Origin: Fibrobacter sp.
GTDB lineage: Bacteria; Fibrobacterota; Fibrobacteria; Fibrobacterales; Fibrobacteraceae
Assembly (NCBI GenBank): GCA_024689485.1
Contig: JAILDK010000037.1
Span: 1-64,000, forward strand
Length of the DNA: 64,000 nt
Reading direction: 5' to 3'
Shown: positions 18,235 through 27,957 of the stretch, piece by piece
Numbering within the stretch: the first letter of the stretch is position 1
Layout of the letters: each line of letters opens with the position of its first letter
Translations under genes and position numbers: made by a program
The notes under the pieces: model-generated
Database searches by the model: none
What the model was told of the DNA's origin: nothing
The model's input: the letters and a program-made list of their open reading frames with translations, nothing else

Positions 18235-18410
18235 CTAGAACTTACATTCAACTTACAACATTCGTTTTTTGAAGAAAGACGCCCCGTTTGGAGCGTCTCG
18301 CCCGTGCTATTTCGTTGATTTTGAAGCATTTAGGGCAAAAGCGTATAAAAAAACATATCCGTTTTAAGGCTTTTTAATATAGTTTGGGGGAAAACTGAAG
18401 GAGTCCTTTC

Positions 18411-19205
18411 ATGAATTTCAAATTGCTCGCCGCAGCGGCTGCTTTGTGCATTTCGCCGTCTTTTGCTATCCTCGGCATTGGCGTCCACTACGCCCCGAAC
18501 TTTGGAACCAGTCTCGACAAGACTTCGAATGAAGAAATCGCCGGTTTAAGCTCGGGCGATCTTCAGCTCGGCAAGGTGGAATACCGCCATGGTTCTTTCA
18601 GCGGCATGCAGGGCTTCGGTCTTAAGCTTTGGGTCGACATTCTTCCGATTATCGATATCGAAGCGACTTACAACCTTCAGTGGGGTTCTTACTCTTCGAC
18701 CTTGACCGTTACCGGTCTCGATGGCCAGGCGATCGAACGCGACATCGAACTCGAATTCAACGGTGTTCCGTTCGGCAAAACGACTCCGAAGTTTGTCGCC
18801 ATGAACGGTGACCTTTCCATCACCTATCCGATTACTTCCCTTCCGATTATCCGTCCGTATATCGGCGGTGGTCTCACCTACTACTTGAGCACTCCGGTGA
18901 TGAGCGCCAAGTTCATCAACAGCTACATGGAAGTTCTCGAAGGCGAACTCAAGGAAGCTCTCGTCTCCGGCACGATGACCGAAGAACAGGCGAAGGAACT
19001 CGCGAACAAGCTTTCCGAAAAATTGCAGGATGACGGCCTGAACACGAACATCGGCGGTCATATCATTTTGGGTCTTCGCGCCAAGTTGCCGATCATCCCG
19101 ATTGCAGCCTATGTGAACGGCAAGTATTACTTCGGCATCGACTATGACGACGAAATCGACGCTTCCCCGTTCGTTTTGGAAGCCGGTGTCGGCTTTGCTC
19201 TTTAA
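18411..19205 (+). CDS. Predicted outer-membrane beta-barrel protein
   Basis: Signal peptide, alternating amphipathic strands, GVGFAL C-terminus. Confidence 0.6.
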   Translation: MNFKLLAAAAALCISPSFAILGIGVHYAPNFGTSLDKTSNEEIAGLSSGDLQLGKVEYRHGSFSGMQGFGLKLWVDILPIIDIEATYNLQWGSYSSTLTVTGLDGQAIERDIELEFNGVPFGKTTPKFVAMNGDLSITYPITSLPIIRPYIGGGLTYYLSTPVMSAKFINSYMEVLEGELKEALVSGTMTEEQAKELANKLSEKLQDDGLNTNIGGHIILGLRAKLPIIPIAAYVNGKYYFGIDYDDEIDASPFVLEAGVGFAL

Positions 19206-19231
19206 TTTGATCTGATTTGGGAGTTTTTCGC

Positions 19232-19945
19232 ATGGATAAGAAAAACACGAACATTACAATTCTCGTCATCGAAGACGAAATTGCAATTGCAGAAGGTCTT
19301 GTCGATCTTCTGGAATTCCAAGGTTATCACGTAAAGCATGTCGCGGACGGCATTTCGGGTCTTTCCGAAGGACTCAGCGGCAAGTACGGTTTGATTCTTC
19401 TCGACCTGATGCTCCCGGGCATGGACGGTTTTACCGTTTGCGATAAGATCCGTGAAAAGGACAAGGACGTTCCTATCATTATCCTTTCGGCCAAGAATAC
19501 CGACAAGGACATCATTGACGGTTTGAAGTACGGCGCAGACGATTACGTTCCGAAGCCGTTCGCCGTTCCGATGCTCCTCGCCCGTATCGAAGCTGTCCTT
19601 CGCCGTTCCCGTCAGTCGATGGAAGGCGACGGCAAGCTCGCCGCAGGCAATCTGCGTGTGAACTTCCGCGAATACAGCGGCTTCCGTGGCACCGAAAAGC
19701 TTTCCTTCACCCGTAAGGAAATCGAAATTCTCGAATACCTGTGGAACAATCGTGACCGCGCCGTTCCACGCGCAGAACTTTTGAACAAAGTCTGGGGTTA
19801 CGAAAACGCCGAAACCGTCGATACCCGCACGGTGGACATCCACATTACCAAGCTCCGCAAAAAGATCGAAGACGACCCGTCGCATCCGTGCCTGCTCGTC
19901 ACGTTCCGCGGTGAAGGTTACCAGCTCAGAGAAACACCGGACTGA
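19232..19945 (+). CDS. OmpR/PhoB-family response regulator
   Basis: Receiver domain VIEDE...LLDLMLPGMDG...KPF and winged-helix VDTRTVDIHITKLRKKI; ATG at 19232 preferred over upstream TTG. Confidence 0.92.
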   Translation: MDKKNTNITILVIEDEIAIAEGLVDLLEFQGYHVKHVADGISGLSEGLSGKYGLILLDLMLPGMDGFTVCDKIREKDKDVPIIILSAKNTDKDIIDGLKYGADDYVPKPFAVPMLLARIEAVLRRSRQSMEGDGKLAAGNLRVNFREYSGFRGTEKLSFTRKEIEILEYLWNNRDRAVPRAELLNKVWGYENAETVDTRTVDIHITKLRKKIEDDPSHPCLLVTFRGEGYQLRETPD

Positions 19946-21750
19946 TGAATCGGCTCAAGCTGATTTTCACGTTTCTTTTCTTAGTGATCGCGATTCCCGT
20001 CGCGATCCTTTTAGTCAATTCCTATAAACATTTCCAAACGGAGTCGCAGTACGCTTACAAGGAACAGGCGTACTTTATTCTGCAGATGCTGAACCAGCGC
20101 ATCTACGACGACCTTGCCGTCGAAGAACAACGCTCCTATTCGGAATACAGATTTATCCGCGCCGTGCCTATTATCGGCGGTGAAGAAGTCACCATTTCCA
20201 AGCTCGCCGAACTTCCGATACGCAGCCATTACGGTGGAATGATCGGCTACTTTCAGCTGGATCCGGACGGAGGCATGCACACGCCGGTACTTCCCGATGG
20301 CATTCTTGAAAAGATCCCGGTGGAAGACCGTTCCAAGCGCGAAGTCATCCGTGACAGCATCCAGAACGTACTCAAGCAGCTAGACATTCACAACGAAGGT
20401 TTGAGCCGTAACCAAGTTCAGGCAAGCACCCAAGACAGCTTGGACAGACTCTACGGCAAAAACTTAAAACTCGCGGTGAAGCTGAACGACAATAAAAAGT
20501 TCCAGCGCCGTTACGAACAAAGTTCCAAAACCGAAAGTTTCCTCTTTGACGTGGAATCGGCCCGCATCCGTCGCATTTCGGAAAACGGCAGCGAAGACGA
20601 AAACTTAGACGATTCGATCGAAGTGCCGAACCTGCTCGAAGTGGAAATCGATCCGTTCCAGGCGAAGTTCGACAACAATTACATCGTTTACTACCGCAAC
20701 GTTTGGCGTAACAACGAGCAGTTCATTCAGGGTTACGCGGTGCGCCTGCGCAACTACTTAGAAAACCTCGTCTTAAACGAATTGCAGTTCAACCCGGTGG
20801 AACAGGGCATTACGCTCGCCTTCGGTACAAAGTCCAACGAATACGTCACCTTTGGAAGCCTTGCGAATTCGAAGGGCGAGCTTTTGAACATTCCGCTGCA
20901 GTTCCCGTTGAACGATATGATTTTGACCGTCTATTTGACGGAAGAAGAATCCAGTTCGAACCACATGATTCTTTTGCTGATTGCCTTTATCATGTTCGTC
21001 GCTCTCACCGGTGGATTCTTTGCCGTTTACCGTTCGACGAAGAGCCAGATTCTTTTGGCGAACAAACGCCAGGACTTTGTTTCGGCAGTGAGCCATGAGC
21101 TGAAAACGCCTTTGACCGCGATTCGCATGTACGCGGAGCTGCTCCAGAATTCCTGGGTGGCGAGCGAGACGAAACGGCAAAAGTATTACGGGCTGATTGT
21201 GAACGAAACCGAGCGCCTTTCCCGCTTGATCCAGAACGTGCTGAATCTTTCGAAGCTGGAACGCGGCAACTGGAACGTGCAATTCAGCAAGGAAAATCCG
21301 AAGACGATTCTCGACACTTTTGTTGCCACGTACACGCAGAACATTGAAAAGCACGGTTTTGATTTGACGGTCACCAGTGACATTTGCAATCTGCAGCTGA
21401 CTCTCGACAAGGATGCGGTGATGCAGATTCTGACAAACGTCGTAGACAACTCGCTCAAATTCGCGAGAGATTCGGCGTACAAGATGATCGCCCTGGAGCT
21501 GCGCGTTTCGGAAAACGACGTGTACTTTGTGGTGCGCGACTACGGTCCGGGCATTCCGCAAAAGGAAATCAGCCACGTCTTCGAAGAATTCTACCGCGTG
21601 GGCAACGAAATGACCCGCACGACCGCGGGCACGGGCATTGGCCTTTCCATGGTCAAAAAGCTCTGCGATATGACAAATATGAAGATCGAAATCGAAAACG
21701 CGAATCCGGGTCTTCGCACCAAGTTGCATTTGCCACTGCTAAATATCTAA
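19945..21750 (+). CDS. Membrane sensor histidine kinase
   Basis: Two TM segments, HELKTPLTAIRMYAELL (H-box), NVVDNSLKFA (N-box), DYGPGIPQ (G1), GTGIGLSMVKK (G2); TGATG overlap with the response regulator. Confidence 0.93.
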   Translation: MNRLKLIFTFLFLVIAIPVAILLVNSYKHFQTESQYAYKEQAYFILQMLNQRIYDDLAVEEQRSYSEYRFIRAVPIIGGEEVTISKLAELPIRSHYGGMIGYFQLDPDGGMHTPVLPDGILEKIPVEDRSKREVIRDSIQNVLKQLDIHNEGLSRNQVQASTQDSLDRLYGKNLKLAVKLNDNKKFQRRYEQSSKTESFLFDVESARIRRISENGSEDENLDDSIEVPNLLEVEIDPFQAKFDNNYIVYYRNVWRNNEQFIQGYAVRLRNYLENLVLNELQFNPVEQGITLAFGTKSNEYVTFGSLANSKGELLNIPLQFPLNDMILTVYLTEEESSSNHMILLLIAFIMFVALTGGFFAVYRSTKSQILLANKRQDFVSAVSHELKTPLTAIRMYAELLQNSWVASETKRQKYYGLIVNETERLSRLIQNVLNLSKLERGNWNVQFSKENPKTILDTFVATYTQNIEKHGFDLTVTSDICNLQLTLDKDAVMQILTNVVDNSLKFARDSAYKMIALELRVSENDVYFVVRDYGPGIPQKEISHVFEEFYRVGNEMTRTTAGTGIGLSMVKKLCDMTNMKIEIENANPGLRTKLHLPLLNI

Positions 21751-21815
21751 AAAGTACTTTCCCATACTCGGCTTCGTTTTCTAAATTCTTAAGTGTAACT
21801 TAAGGCGAGGCCCAT

Positions 21816-23168
21816 ATGACTAGAGAAGACATTCTTGAAAATCCGGACAACTACGATCTGACGATTGAAACCGTTGGCAAGTGCACTTTGGTTTCTCCGA
21901 TGAAGGGCTTGAAGTTTGTCAATGACACCAAGCAGATCAGTTTGACGACAGACGTCGCCACCGTCGAAAAGTTTGCCAAAGCCGGCAAGCCGATTCCCGC
22001 TCTCGAAGCGGCTGGTCCGCGTGAAATGATTTACCACGATCCGTCTTGGACGCGTGCGGCAATCGTCACCTGTGGCGGTCTTTGCCCGGGTCTGAACAAC
22101 GTCATTAAGAGCCTTGTCCGCGTGCTGTGGTTTGACTACGGCGTACGCAATATCTTCGGTATTCCGTATGGCTACCGCGGACTGAATCCGGATTACGGCT
22201 ACGCGCCGAAAATTCTCGATCCGGATTATGTGGATAACATTCAGGAAGATGGCGGTACGATCCTCGGAAGTTCTCGCGGTCAGCAGTCCGCCGAAACGAT
22301 GGTCGATACGCTCATGCGTTTGAACATCAACATTTTGTTCTGCATCGGCGGTGACGGTACACTCCGCGGCGCCCGTGACATTGCAAACGAAATCAAGCGT
22401 CGCCATCAGCCGATTTCTGTGATCGGCATTCCGAAGACGATCGATAACGATTTGAACCTCGTCGACAGAACCTTCGGTTTTGAAACGGCTGTGCTTGCCG
22501 CTTGCGACGTGATTACGAGCGCCCACTGCGAAGCGAACGGTGCTTATAACGGTCTTGGCCTTGTGAAGCTCATGGGCCGCGACTCGGGCTTTATCGCTGC
22601 GGACGCTGCTCTTGCAACGACCGTGGCAAACTTCTGCCTCATTCCGGAAGTTCCGTTTGAACTTGAAGGCGAAGGCGGTCTCTTTAGCGCTCTCGAAAGC
22701 CGTTATGCAATCGGAAAGAAGCACGCGGTGATGGTGGTTGCCGAAGGCGCCGGACAGCATCTGTTCAAGGACCTTCCGGAACGCAGAGACGCTTCGGGCA
22801 ACATTCTCAAGTATGATATCGGCGATTACCTCGTCGAAAAAATCAACGAGCACTTTAAGAAGATCGGCATGGAAATCAACATCAAGTATTTCGATCCGAG
22901 CTATACCGTGCGCAGCATCCCGGCAAAGGGTACGGACGCGATCTTCTGCTACCAGCTCGCTGAAAATGCGGTTCACGCCGCCATGGCCGGCAAAACGAAC
23001 ATGGTCGTCGGCAGCATGAACGGTAAGTTTACCCATGTTCCAATTGATTTTGCAGTTAGCGAACGTCGTAAGATCAAGCCGGATAGCCCGCTGTGGCACG
23101 CCGTGCTCGGTTCGACTCGCCAGATGGATTACTTCTCTGGTAAGTATGCTAAACGCAAAAAGCAATAA
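21816..23168 (+). CDS. 6-phosphofructokinase (trypanosomatid/plant-like long clade)
   Basis: CGGLCPGLNNVI, GGDGTLRGA, GIPKTIDNDL, MGRDSGFIA. Confidence 0.9.
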   Translation: MTREDILENPDNYDLTIETVGKCTLVSPMKGLKFVNDTKQISLTTDVATVEKFAKAGKPIPALEAAGPREMIYHDPSWTRAAIVTCGGLCPGLNNVIKSLVRVLWFDYGVRNIFGIPYGYRGLNPDYGYAPKILDPDYVDNIQEDGGTILGSSRGQQSAETMVDTLMRLNINILFCIGGDGTLRGARDIANEIKRRHQPISVIGIPKTIDNDLNLVDRTFGFETAVLAACDVITSAHCEANGAYNGLGLVKLMGRDSGFIAADAALATTVANFCLIPEVPFELEGEGGLFSALESRYAIGKKHAVMVVAEGAGQHLFKDLPERRDASGNILKYDIGDYLVEKINEHFKKIGMEINIKYFDPSYTVRSIPAKGTDAIFCYQLAENAVHAAMAGKTNMVVGSMNGKFTHVPIDFAVSERRKIKPDSPLWHAVLGSTRQMDYFSGKYAKRKKQ

Positions 23169-23215
23169 TTACAAAAGTAAATCCTGGAATTTTTTAATCT
23201 AGGTTTAGGATAGTT

Positions 23216-23359
23216 ATGCTGAAAAAAGAAGAAAAAGTCATTATTCGCACCGCTTTGATGGAATATCGCAACCTTCTTTTCAAGGCATTCCATGGAACAG
23301 ACGAAGAAAAAGAAAGAATTGCAACGGTGAACAAACTCCTTCAGACTTGGAAAATCTAA
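23216..23359 (+). CDS. Small 47-aa charged hypothetical protein
   Basis: ATG at 23216 with AGGA upstream; MLKKEEKVIIRTALMEYRNLLFKAFHGTDEEKERIATVNKLLQTWKI stop at 23359. Below the ORF-track length cutoff. Confidence 0.55.
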   Translation: MLKKEEKVIIRTALMEYRNLLFKAFHGTDEEKERIATVNKLLQTWKI

Positions 23360-23371
23360 TTTGATGGAGTG

Positions 23372-24124
23372 ATGTTCCGCATTCTGATTTTACTTCTTTT
23401 GTTGGGAAGTTTAAGCTTTGCCAACAAAGACTTGGACGAGGGAGAGTACTGGTTTAAGAACCGTGCCCGGAATTCCAAGAATGACCATGCGGATTCCTTG
23501 ATTGTCGAAAAGATGATCCATGCGTACAAACGTGCGCTTAAAGACTCTACAGTCGAAGAAAAGGCTGCGGAGCGTCTTTTGTATGCCTATTACTTTAAAG
23601 GCTGCTACGTCATCGATTACAAGAATCACGATGCGCGTTTAAAGCTTTTTGCCGTTTCCAAGGATTTCGGTGAAAAGATGCATGAGAAGTTCCCGAAGAA
23701 CCGTCAGATTTCTTCGCTTTACGCTCAAAATCTTTCCCTGTGGTCCCGCGAATATGGAGCCCTGCAAGCGGTCAAGGAAGGCGTCGCCCAAAAGATTCAC
23801 GACCTTTCGACCGAAGCCGAAAACTGGCAGTTCCTGGGACGCGCCCATCAGCTGCTCCCCTACATTCCCATTATTTTAAGCTGGCCCGACAAGGACCTCG
23901 CCGACAAGTATTTGACGATGGCCCACAAGCAGGATCCCGCCGACTTAAACACGATCCTCTTTTTAGCGGAACTTCGCCTGGACCAGAAGCGTTACAAAGA
24001 AGCGCTCAAGCTCGTCGAGGACGGTTTAAGCCGTGGAGTCCGCAGCACTTACACCGTCGAAGATAAGCGTTCCCGTTGGAAGCTGAAAGACCTGAAAAAG
24101 AAGATCAAGAAAGAGATGGAGTGA
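23372..24124 (+). CDS. Secreted TPR-like protein of unknown function
   Basis: Signal peptide MFRILILLLLLGSLSFA; helical repeats (DPADLNTILFLAELRLDQKRYKEALKLVEDGL). Confidence 0.6.
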   Translation: MFRILILLLLLGSLSFANKDLDEGEYWFKNRARNSKNDHADSLIVEKMIHAYKRALKDSTVEEKAAERLLYAYYFKGCYVIDYKNHDARLKLFAVSKDFGEKMHEKFPKNRQISSLYAQNLSLWSREYGALQAVKEGVAQKIHDLSTEAENWQFLGRAHQLLPYIPIILSWPDKDLADKYLTMAHKQDPADLNTILFLAELRLDQKRYKEALKLVEDGLSRGVRSTYTVEDKRSRWKLKDLKKKIKKEME

Positions 24125-25049
24125 GTTTAGAGCTCAACTCCTGAATGATGCCGTCCGCAAGTCCAATCGTTGGAACGATGATTTCCGAAGCTCGTGTCGC
24201 CCGTGCAATCGAAAGAAAGATCTGGGCTGCGGGAACGATGACGTCGGCACGATTCGGTCGCAGATTAAACTTTTCCATGCGTTCCGCGTAATCGATGGAC
24301 GAAAGTTGGCGGTAAAGCCCTTCCAACTGTGACACGGTAAGACGATTGGTGCGGCGCGCTTTTTTCGGCACCAAGCGGTAAAGCTTGTTGATGTTTCCGC
24401 CCGAGCCGATAATCGTTACACGGCTCTTGGTACCGACCATCTGACGGATTTCATCGCTCATATCATCGACGGAATCCAAGTCGACAAGACCGCTCAACAG
24501 TCGAAGCGTCCCCACGTTAAAACTGCGACTTCCCATAAATTTGTTTTGGGCGATAACGCTGATCTCCGTAGAACCTCCACCGACATCCACACATAAAAAG
24601 GTACCCTCCGGCTTGCCTTTCTTTTCGGAAGACGAGAGGAACTTTTCGGTATGATTGTCGTAGATGACACGGGCTTCTTCGTCCCCGGAAATCAGTTCGA
24701 TATCGATCCCTGTGCGACGACAAATGCGACGTAACACCTTACGCCCATTCTTGGCGTCACGCAGGGCAGAAGTCGCACAGGCACGGTATTTGGAAACTCC
24801 GTAAATAATCATGAGCTGTTTAAAAGCTTTGATCATTCGAAGGAAGAGCTCTTCGCGTTCTTCACTGATTTTTCCATTTTGGAAAACATCCATTCCAAGG
24901 CGAAGCGGAAAACGGATAAACTGTTCCTTTTGAAGATTCAACGAACCGTCACTTTGGAACGTTGCCGTTTTAATGAGCAGGCGGGCGGCATTGGAACCGA
25001 TGTCGATAGCGGCCAAACGGACTGGATTTTTGGGTGTCTTATTTTTCAT
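24105..25049 (-). CDS. ppx: Ppx/GppA family exopolyphosphatase/guanosine pentaphosphatase
   Basis: AAIDIGSNAARLLI, ATSALRDAKNG, VDVGGGSTEI, IGSGGNI; start at MKNKTPKNPV overlapping the ppk end. Confidence 0.88.
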   Translation of the reverse strand: MKNKTPKNPVRLAAIDIGSNAARLLIKTATFQSDGSLNLQKEQFIRFPLRLGMDVFQNGKISEEREELFLRMIKAFKQLMIIYGVSKYRACATSALRDAKNGRKVLRRICRRTGIDIELISGDEEARVIYDNHTEKFLSSSEKKGKPEGTFLCVDVGGGSTEISVIAQNKFMGSRSFNVGTLRLLSGLVDLDSVDDMSDEIRQMVGTKSRVTIIGSGGNINKLYRLVPKKARRTNRLTVSQLEGLYRQLSSIDYAERMEKFNLRPNRADVIVPAAQIFLSIARATRASEIIVPTIGLADGIIQELSSKLTPSLS

Positions 25050-27120
25050 TCTTGTTTTCCAGAGCCTTGTAGTGTTTATAAAGTTCTTCCTGCGATCTAA
25101 AGGTTCCATAGCGATTGCGCATGCCCTGCTCGACGATTAGGCGCGCCTCCCGCTTGATCGCGATATCGTAAACCGGAGAATAGACTTCTATCCGATGATC
25201 CAAATTTCGCGGCATCCAGTCGGCAGATCCGACAAAGACTTTGTAATTGTGATAGCTGCCGTCTTCTTCACCGATATCTAAATGTTCCAAGTCCACGCCA
25301 TTGGCAAAAATCAAGATACGGGAATGTTCTAGGTAGCGGTCGATGATCGCATTCACGCGCAGATTTCCGCCGAGTTCCGAGAGCGAAGGGACAAGCGAGC
25401 AGTTGCCACGTACCAAAAGATCCACTTTAACACCGGACGCGGCCGCTTCGTAAATCTTTTTCACCATCTTTTCATCGGTCACATGGTTGAGCTTGCAAAG
25501 GATATATGCGGGGTATCCCAACTGGTGATTGCGAATTTCTTGCTGGATAAGCCGCGTCAATTCTCGGCGCATATCGTTCGGCGAGACCAGTAGTTCCTTG
25601 AACTTGACCGACATATAAGGCTTTTCGATAAATCCAAACAAACGTTCGACATCCTTGACGATCGGCAAGCGTGCCGTGAACTGCAAAAAGTCCGTATAAG
25701 CGCAAGCGTTCCCTTCGTGGAAATTCCCGGTAGAAATGCAAGCGACGTTTCCTTTTTTTGCGGTAATCAGTGTAACCTTGGAATGGATTTTTAAGCCTTC
25801 CACTCCCATGATCACGTGGATGCCCGCGTCCGCCATTTTTTTGCACCAGTCGATATTCGATTCTTCATCGAAGCGAGCAAGCAGTTCTATAACGACCGTC
25901 ACCTTTTTTCCGTTGCGAGCCGCGGCGATCAATGCGCCGATCACCTTCGAATCCTTGGCGAGCCTATAAAGGGTCGTTTTGATTCCTTTGACTTCCGGGT
26001 GTATGGCGGCTTCGCACAAAAGGTTGATGTAGGCATCAAAAGATTGATACGGTACATGAAGGAATCGGTCTCTTTCGCGGACCGCATTCAACAAGACCGG
26101 TTGCATCGCCCAGGCGGGCATGACCGAAGGCCAGGGAGAATATTCAAGTTTTGCGCCTTTCAAAGATCCAAAACGGGGGAACTTCATCAGGTCTTTGTGA
26201 TTTTGATGACGGCCAGAAGGAAGCATCGCATCTACGGAAGAAAGCTTCAAGTGCACCAAGAGTTTTTTCAGCACATCGCGAGGCATCTGTTCTTCATAAA
26301 TGAATCGCACCGGTAGGCCGTTCTTGCGGTTCTTCACTCCGCGAGCAATCTTTTGCAAGGTGCTGCCTTGAATGTTGCTGTCGAGTTCCATTTCTGCATC
26401 TTTCGTCACCTTAAACGACCAAGCTTCCACCTGGTCAAAATCCGAACCCGGGAAAAGATACGGCAACGCGCAGCGGACAACATCGTCCAAGTACATCACG
26501 GAATGTTCCGTCGTCGTTCCGGATTTTGCATCGGGGAGCGTCACAAAACGTCCAAACTTTTTGACCGGGATTTCCACGATGGCGTAATTTTTACGGCAAG
26601 CCTGACTTCTCTTGGATTTTTTCATCAGTCGGATGACAAAATGGATGGCATCTTCCGATAAGGAATTGACGCCTTTGACAGAAGAAAGCCATATCGGGAA
26701 AAGGCTGCCGGCGAGTTTAGAGAGGCAGTATGTTTTCACCGACTCTTGTTGGGATTCATTCAGTTCTTTTTCGGAAAGAAGGTGAATGTGCTTTTGGCGA
26801 AGCCCTTCGAAAACATCCGAAACCGTCTTCTTGAAAACCTGAGAATATTTCGCGTTGAGTTCGGCGATTGTATGAAGAGTCTGTTTGCTACGTTGTCGCA
26901 GTTCTTTCGAATTTTTACCCGTAAGATCCGTGATGCGGTTGAGCGTCGCGACACGGACTCGGTAAAATTCATCCAAGTTGTTGCTGTAGATTCCCAAAAA
27001 TTGCAGACGTTCCATCAGCGGAATTTCAGAGCGTTCCGCTTCGGCGAGGATACGCCTGTTAAAAAGCATCCACGACACATCTCTTTCGATATAGTTTTCT
27101 TCCGTTAATTTCATGTCCAC
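25039..27120 (-). CDS. ppk: Polyphosphate kinase 1
   Basis: ERDVSWMLFNRRILAEAE, IHPEVKGIKTTLYRLAKDSKVI, GLKIHSKVTLI, STGNFHEGNA. Confidence 0.95.
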   Translation of the reverse strand: MDMKLTEENYIERDVSWMLFNRRILAEAERSEIPLMERLQFLGIYSNNLDEFYRVRVATLNRITDLTGKNSKELRQRSKQTLHTIAELNAKYSQVFKKTVSDVFEGLRQKHIHLLSEKELNESQQESVKTYCLSKLAGSLFPIWLSSVKGVNSLSEDAIHFVIRLMKKSKRSQACRKNYAIVEIPVKKFGRFVTLPDAKSGTTTEHSVMYLDDVVRCALPYLFPGSDFDQVEAWSFKVTKDAEMELDSNIQGSTLQKIARGVKNRKNGLPVRFIYEEQMPRDVLKKLLVHLKLSSVDAMLPSGRHQNHKDLMKFPRFGSLKGAKLEYSPWPSVMPAWAMQPVLLNAVRERDRFLHVPYQSFDAYINLLCEAAIHPEVKGIKTTLYRLAKDSKVIGALIAAARNGKKVTVVIELLARFDEESNIDWCKKMADAGIHVIMGVEGLKIHSKVTLITAKKGNVACISTGNFHEGNACAYTDFLQFTARLPIVKDVERLFGFIEKPYMSVKFKELLVSPNDMRRELTRLIQQEIRNHQLGYPAYILCKLNHVTDEKMVKKIYEAAASGVKVDLLVRGNCSLVPSLSELGGNLRVNAIIDRYLEHSRILIFANGVDLEHLDIGEEDGSYHNYKVFVGSADWMPRNLDHRIEVYSPVYDIAIKREARLIVEQGMRNRYGTFRSQEELYKHYKALENKNEK

Positions 27121-27138
27121 TCCTGATTTACTTTTGAA

Positions 27139-27957
27139 TTAACAAGCCCGCTGTTTGGATTTGATCCAGATAAAAGCGCGTTCGATGCAGAACGCAATGG
27201 CGAATACGCAAAAGATAGCGAGGCCCGCTGTTCCGTATTCATAGCCTTCGATATGAGTCGAGATTACATATCCGATACCACCCGCACCGACCATGCCGAG
27301 AATGGCGCATTCCGAAAAATTGATTTCAAAGCGCATACCCGTCCAAGCGACAAGTTCAGGGGTTGCCGAAGGCAAGACCGCATTCAAGAAAACAGAAACC
27401 TTGCTTGCACCCGCCGACTGCAACGCTTCTATCGTTTCGGAAGGAACCGCTTCAAAGCTCTGAGCGAATGCCCGTGTAAAGAATGCGGTGGTATGGACGC
27501 AAAGCCCCGCAATGCCCGCCGAAGGCCCCATTCCAATGCAGATCATCATCAAGAGGACCCACACCGGAGTGGGAACCGCACGGAGAAATGTGAAAAAAGC
27601 CTTGACCGCAGACGAAAGGACCCGGCATTTGAAAATATTTTCCGCCGCAAGCATCCCAAAAAAGAGGGAAAGAATCAAACTGTAGATTGTCGAAAGCACT
27701 GCGATGGAAATCGTTTCCAAAAGCGCCGATCCTATCAAGTCAAAATTCGAAAAGTCAAAATGGCCGAGCTTCCAAAACACAATTCCCATTTGCGGAACTC
27801 GGGCAAGCATCTTGGACCATGGAATATCCAAATAGAGAAAGCCGAGAGTCGAAAGTACCGCTATCCCTATTAGAAAGAAGCCCGCCGAACGGTTCTTATC
27901 GACACAATCGATCCGCATTTTTCCCGAAGCGGTCCTGCGAATTACAGCTTCCGTCAT
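27139..27957 (-). CDS. phnE: Phosphonate ABC transporter permease
   Basis: Start MTEAVIRRTASGK at 27957; FLRAVPTPVWVLLM, EALQSAGASKVSVFLNAVLPSATPELVAWTGMRFEINF. Confidence 0.88.
   Translation of the reverse strand: MTEAVIRRTASGKMRIDCVDKNRSAGFFLIGIAVLSTLGFLYLDIPWSKMLARVPQMGIVFWKLGHFDFSNFDLIGSALLETISIAVLSTIYSLILSLFFGMLAAENIFKCRVLSSAVKAFFTFLRAVPTPVWVLLMMICIGMGPSAGIAGLCVHTTAFFTRAFAQSFEAVPSETIEALQSAGASKVSVFLNAVLPSATPELVAWTGMRFEINFSECAILGMVGAGGIGYVISTHIEGYEYGTAGLAIFCVFAIAFCIERAFIWIKSKQRAC

Noticed and set aside
18275-18305. AGACGCcccgtttggaGCGTCT hairpin after rarA
   Set aside because: It has a stem but no clear T-run on either strand, so I could not support calling it a terminator.
21789-23165. 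458-aa minus-strand ORF opposite PFK
   Set aside because: Shadow ORF of the phosphofructokinase gene, whose motifs are unambiguous.
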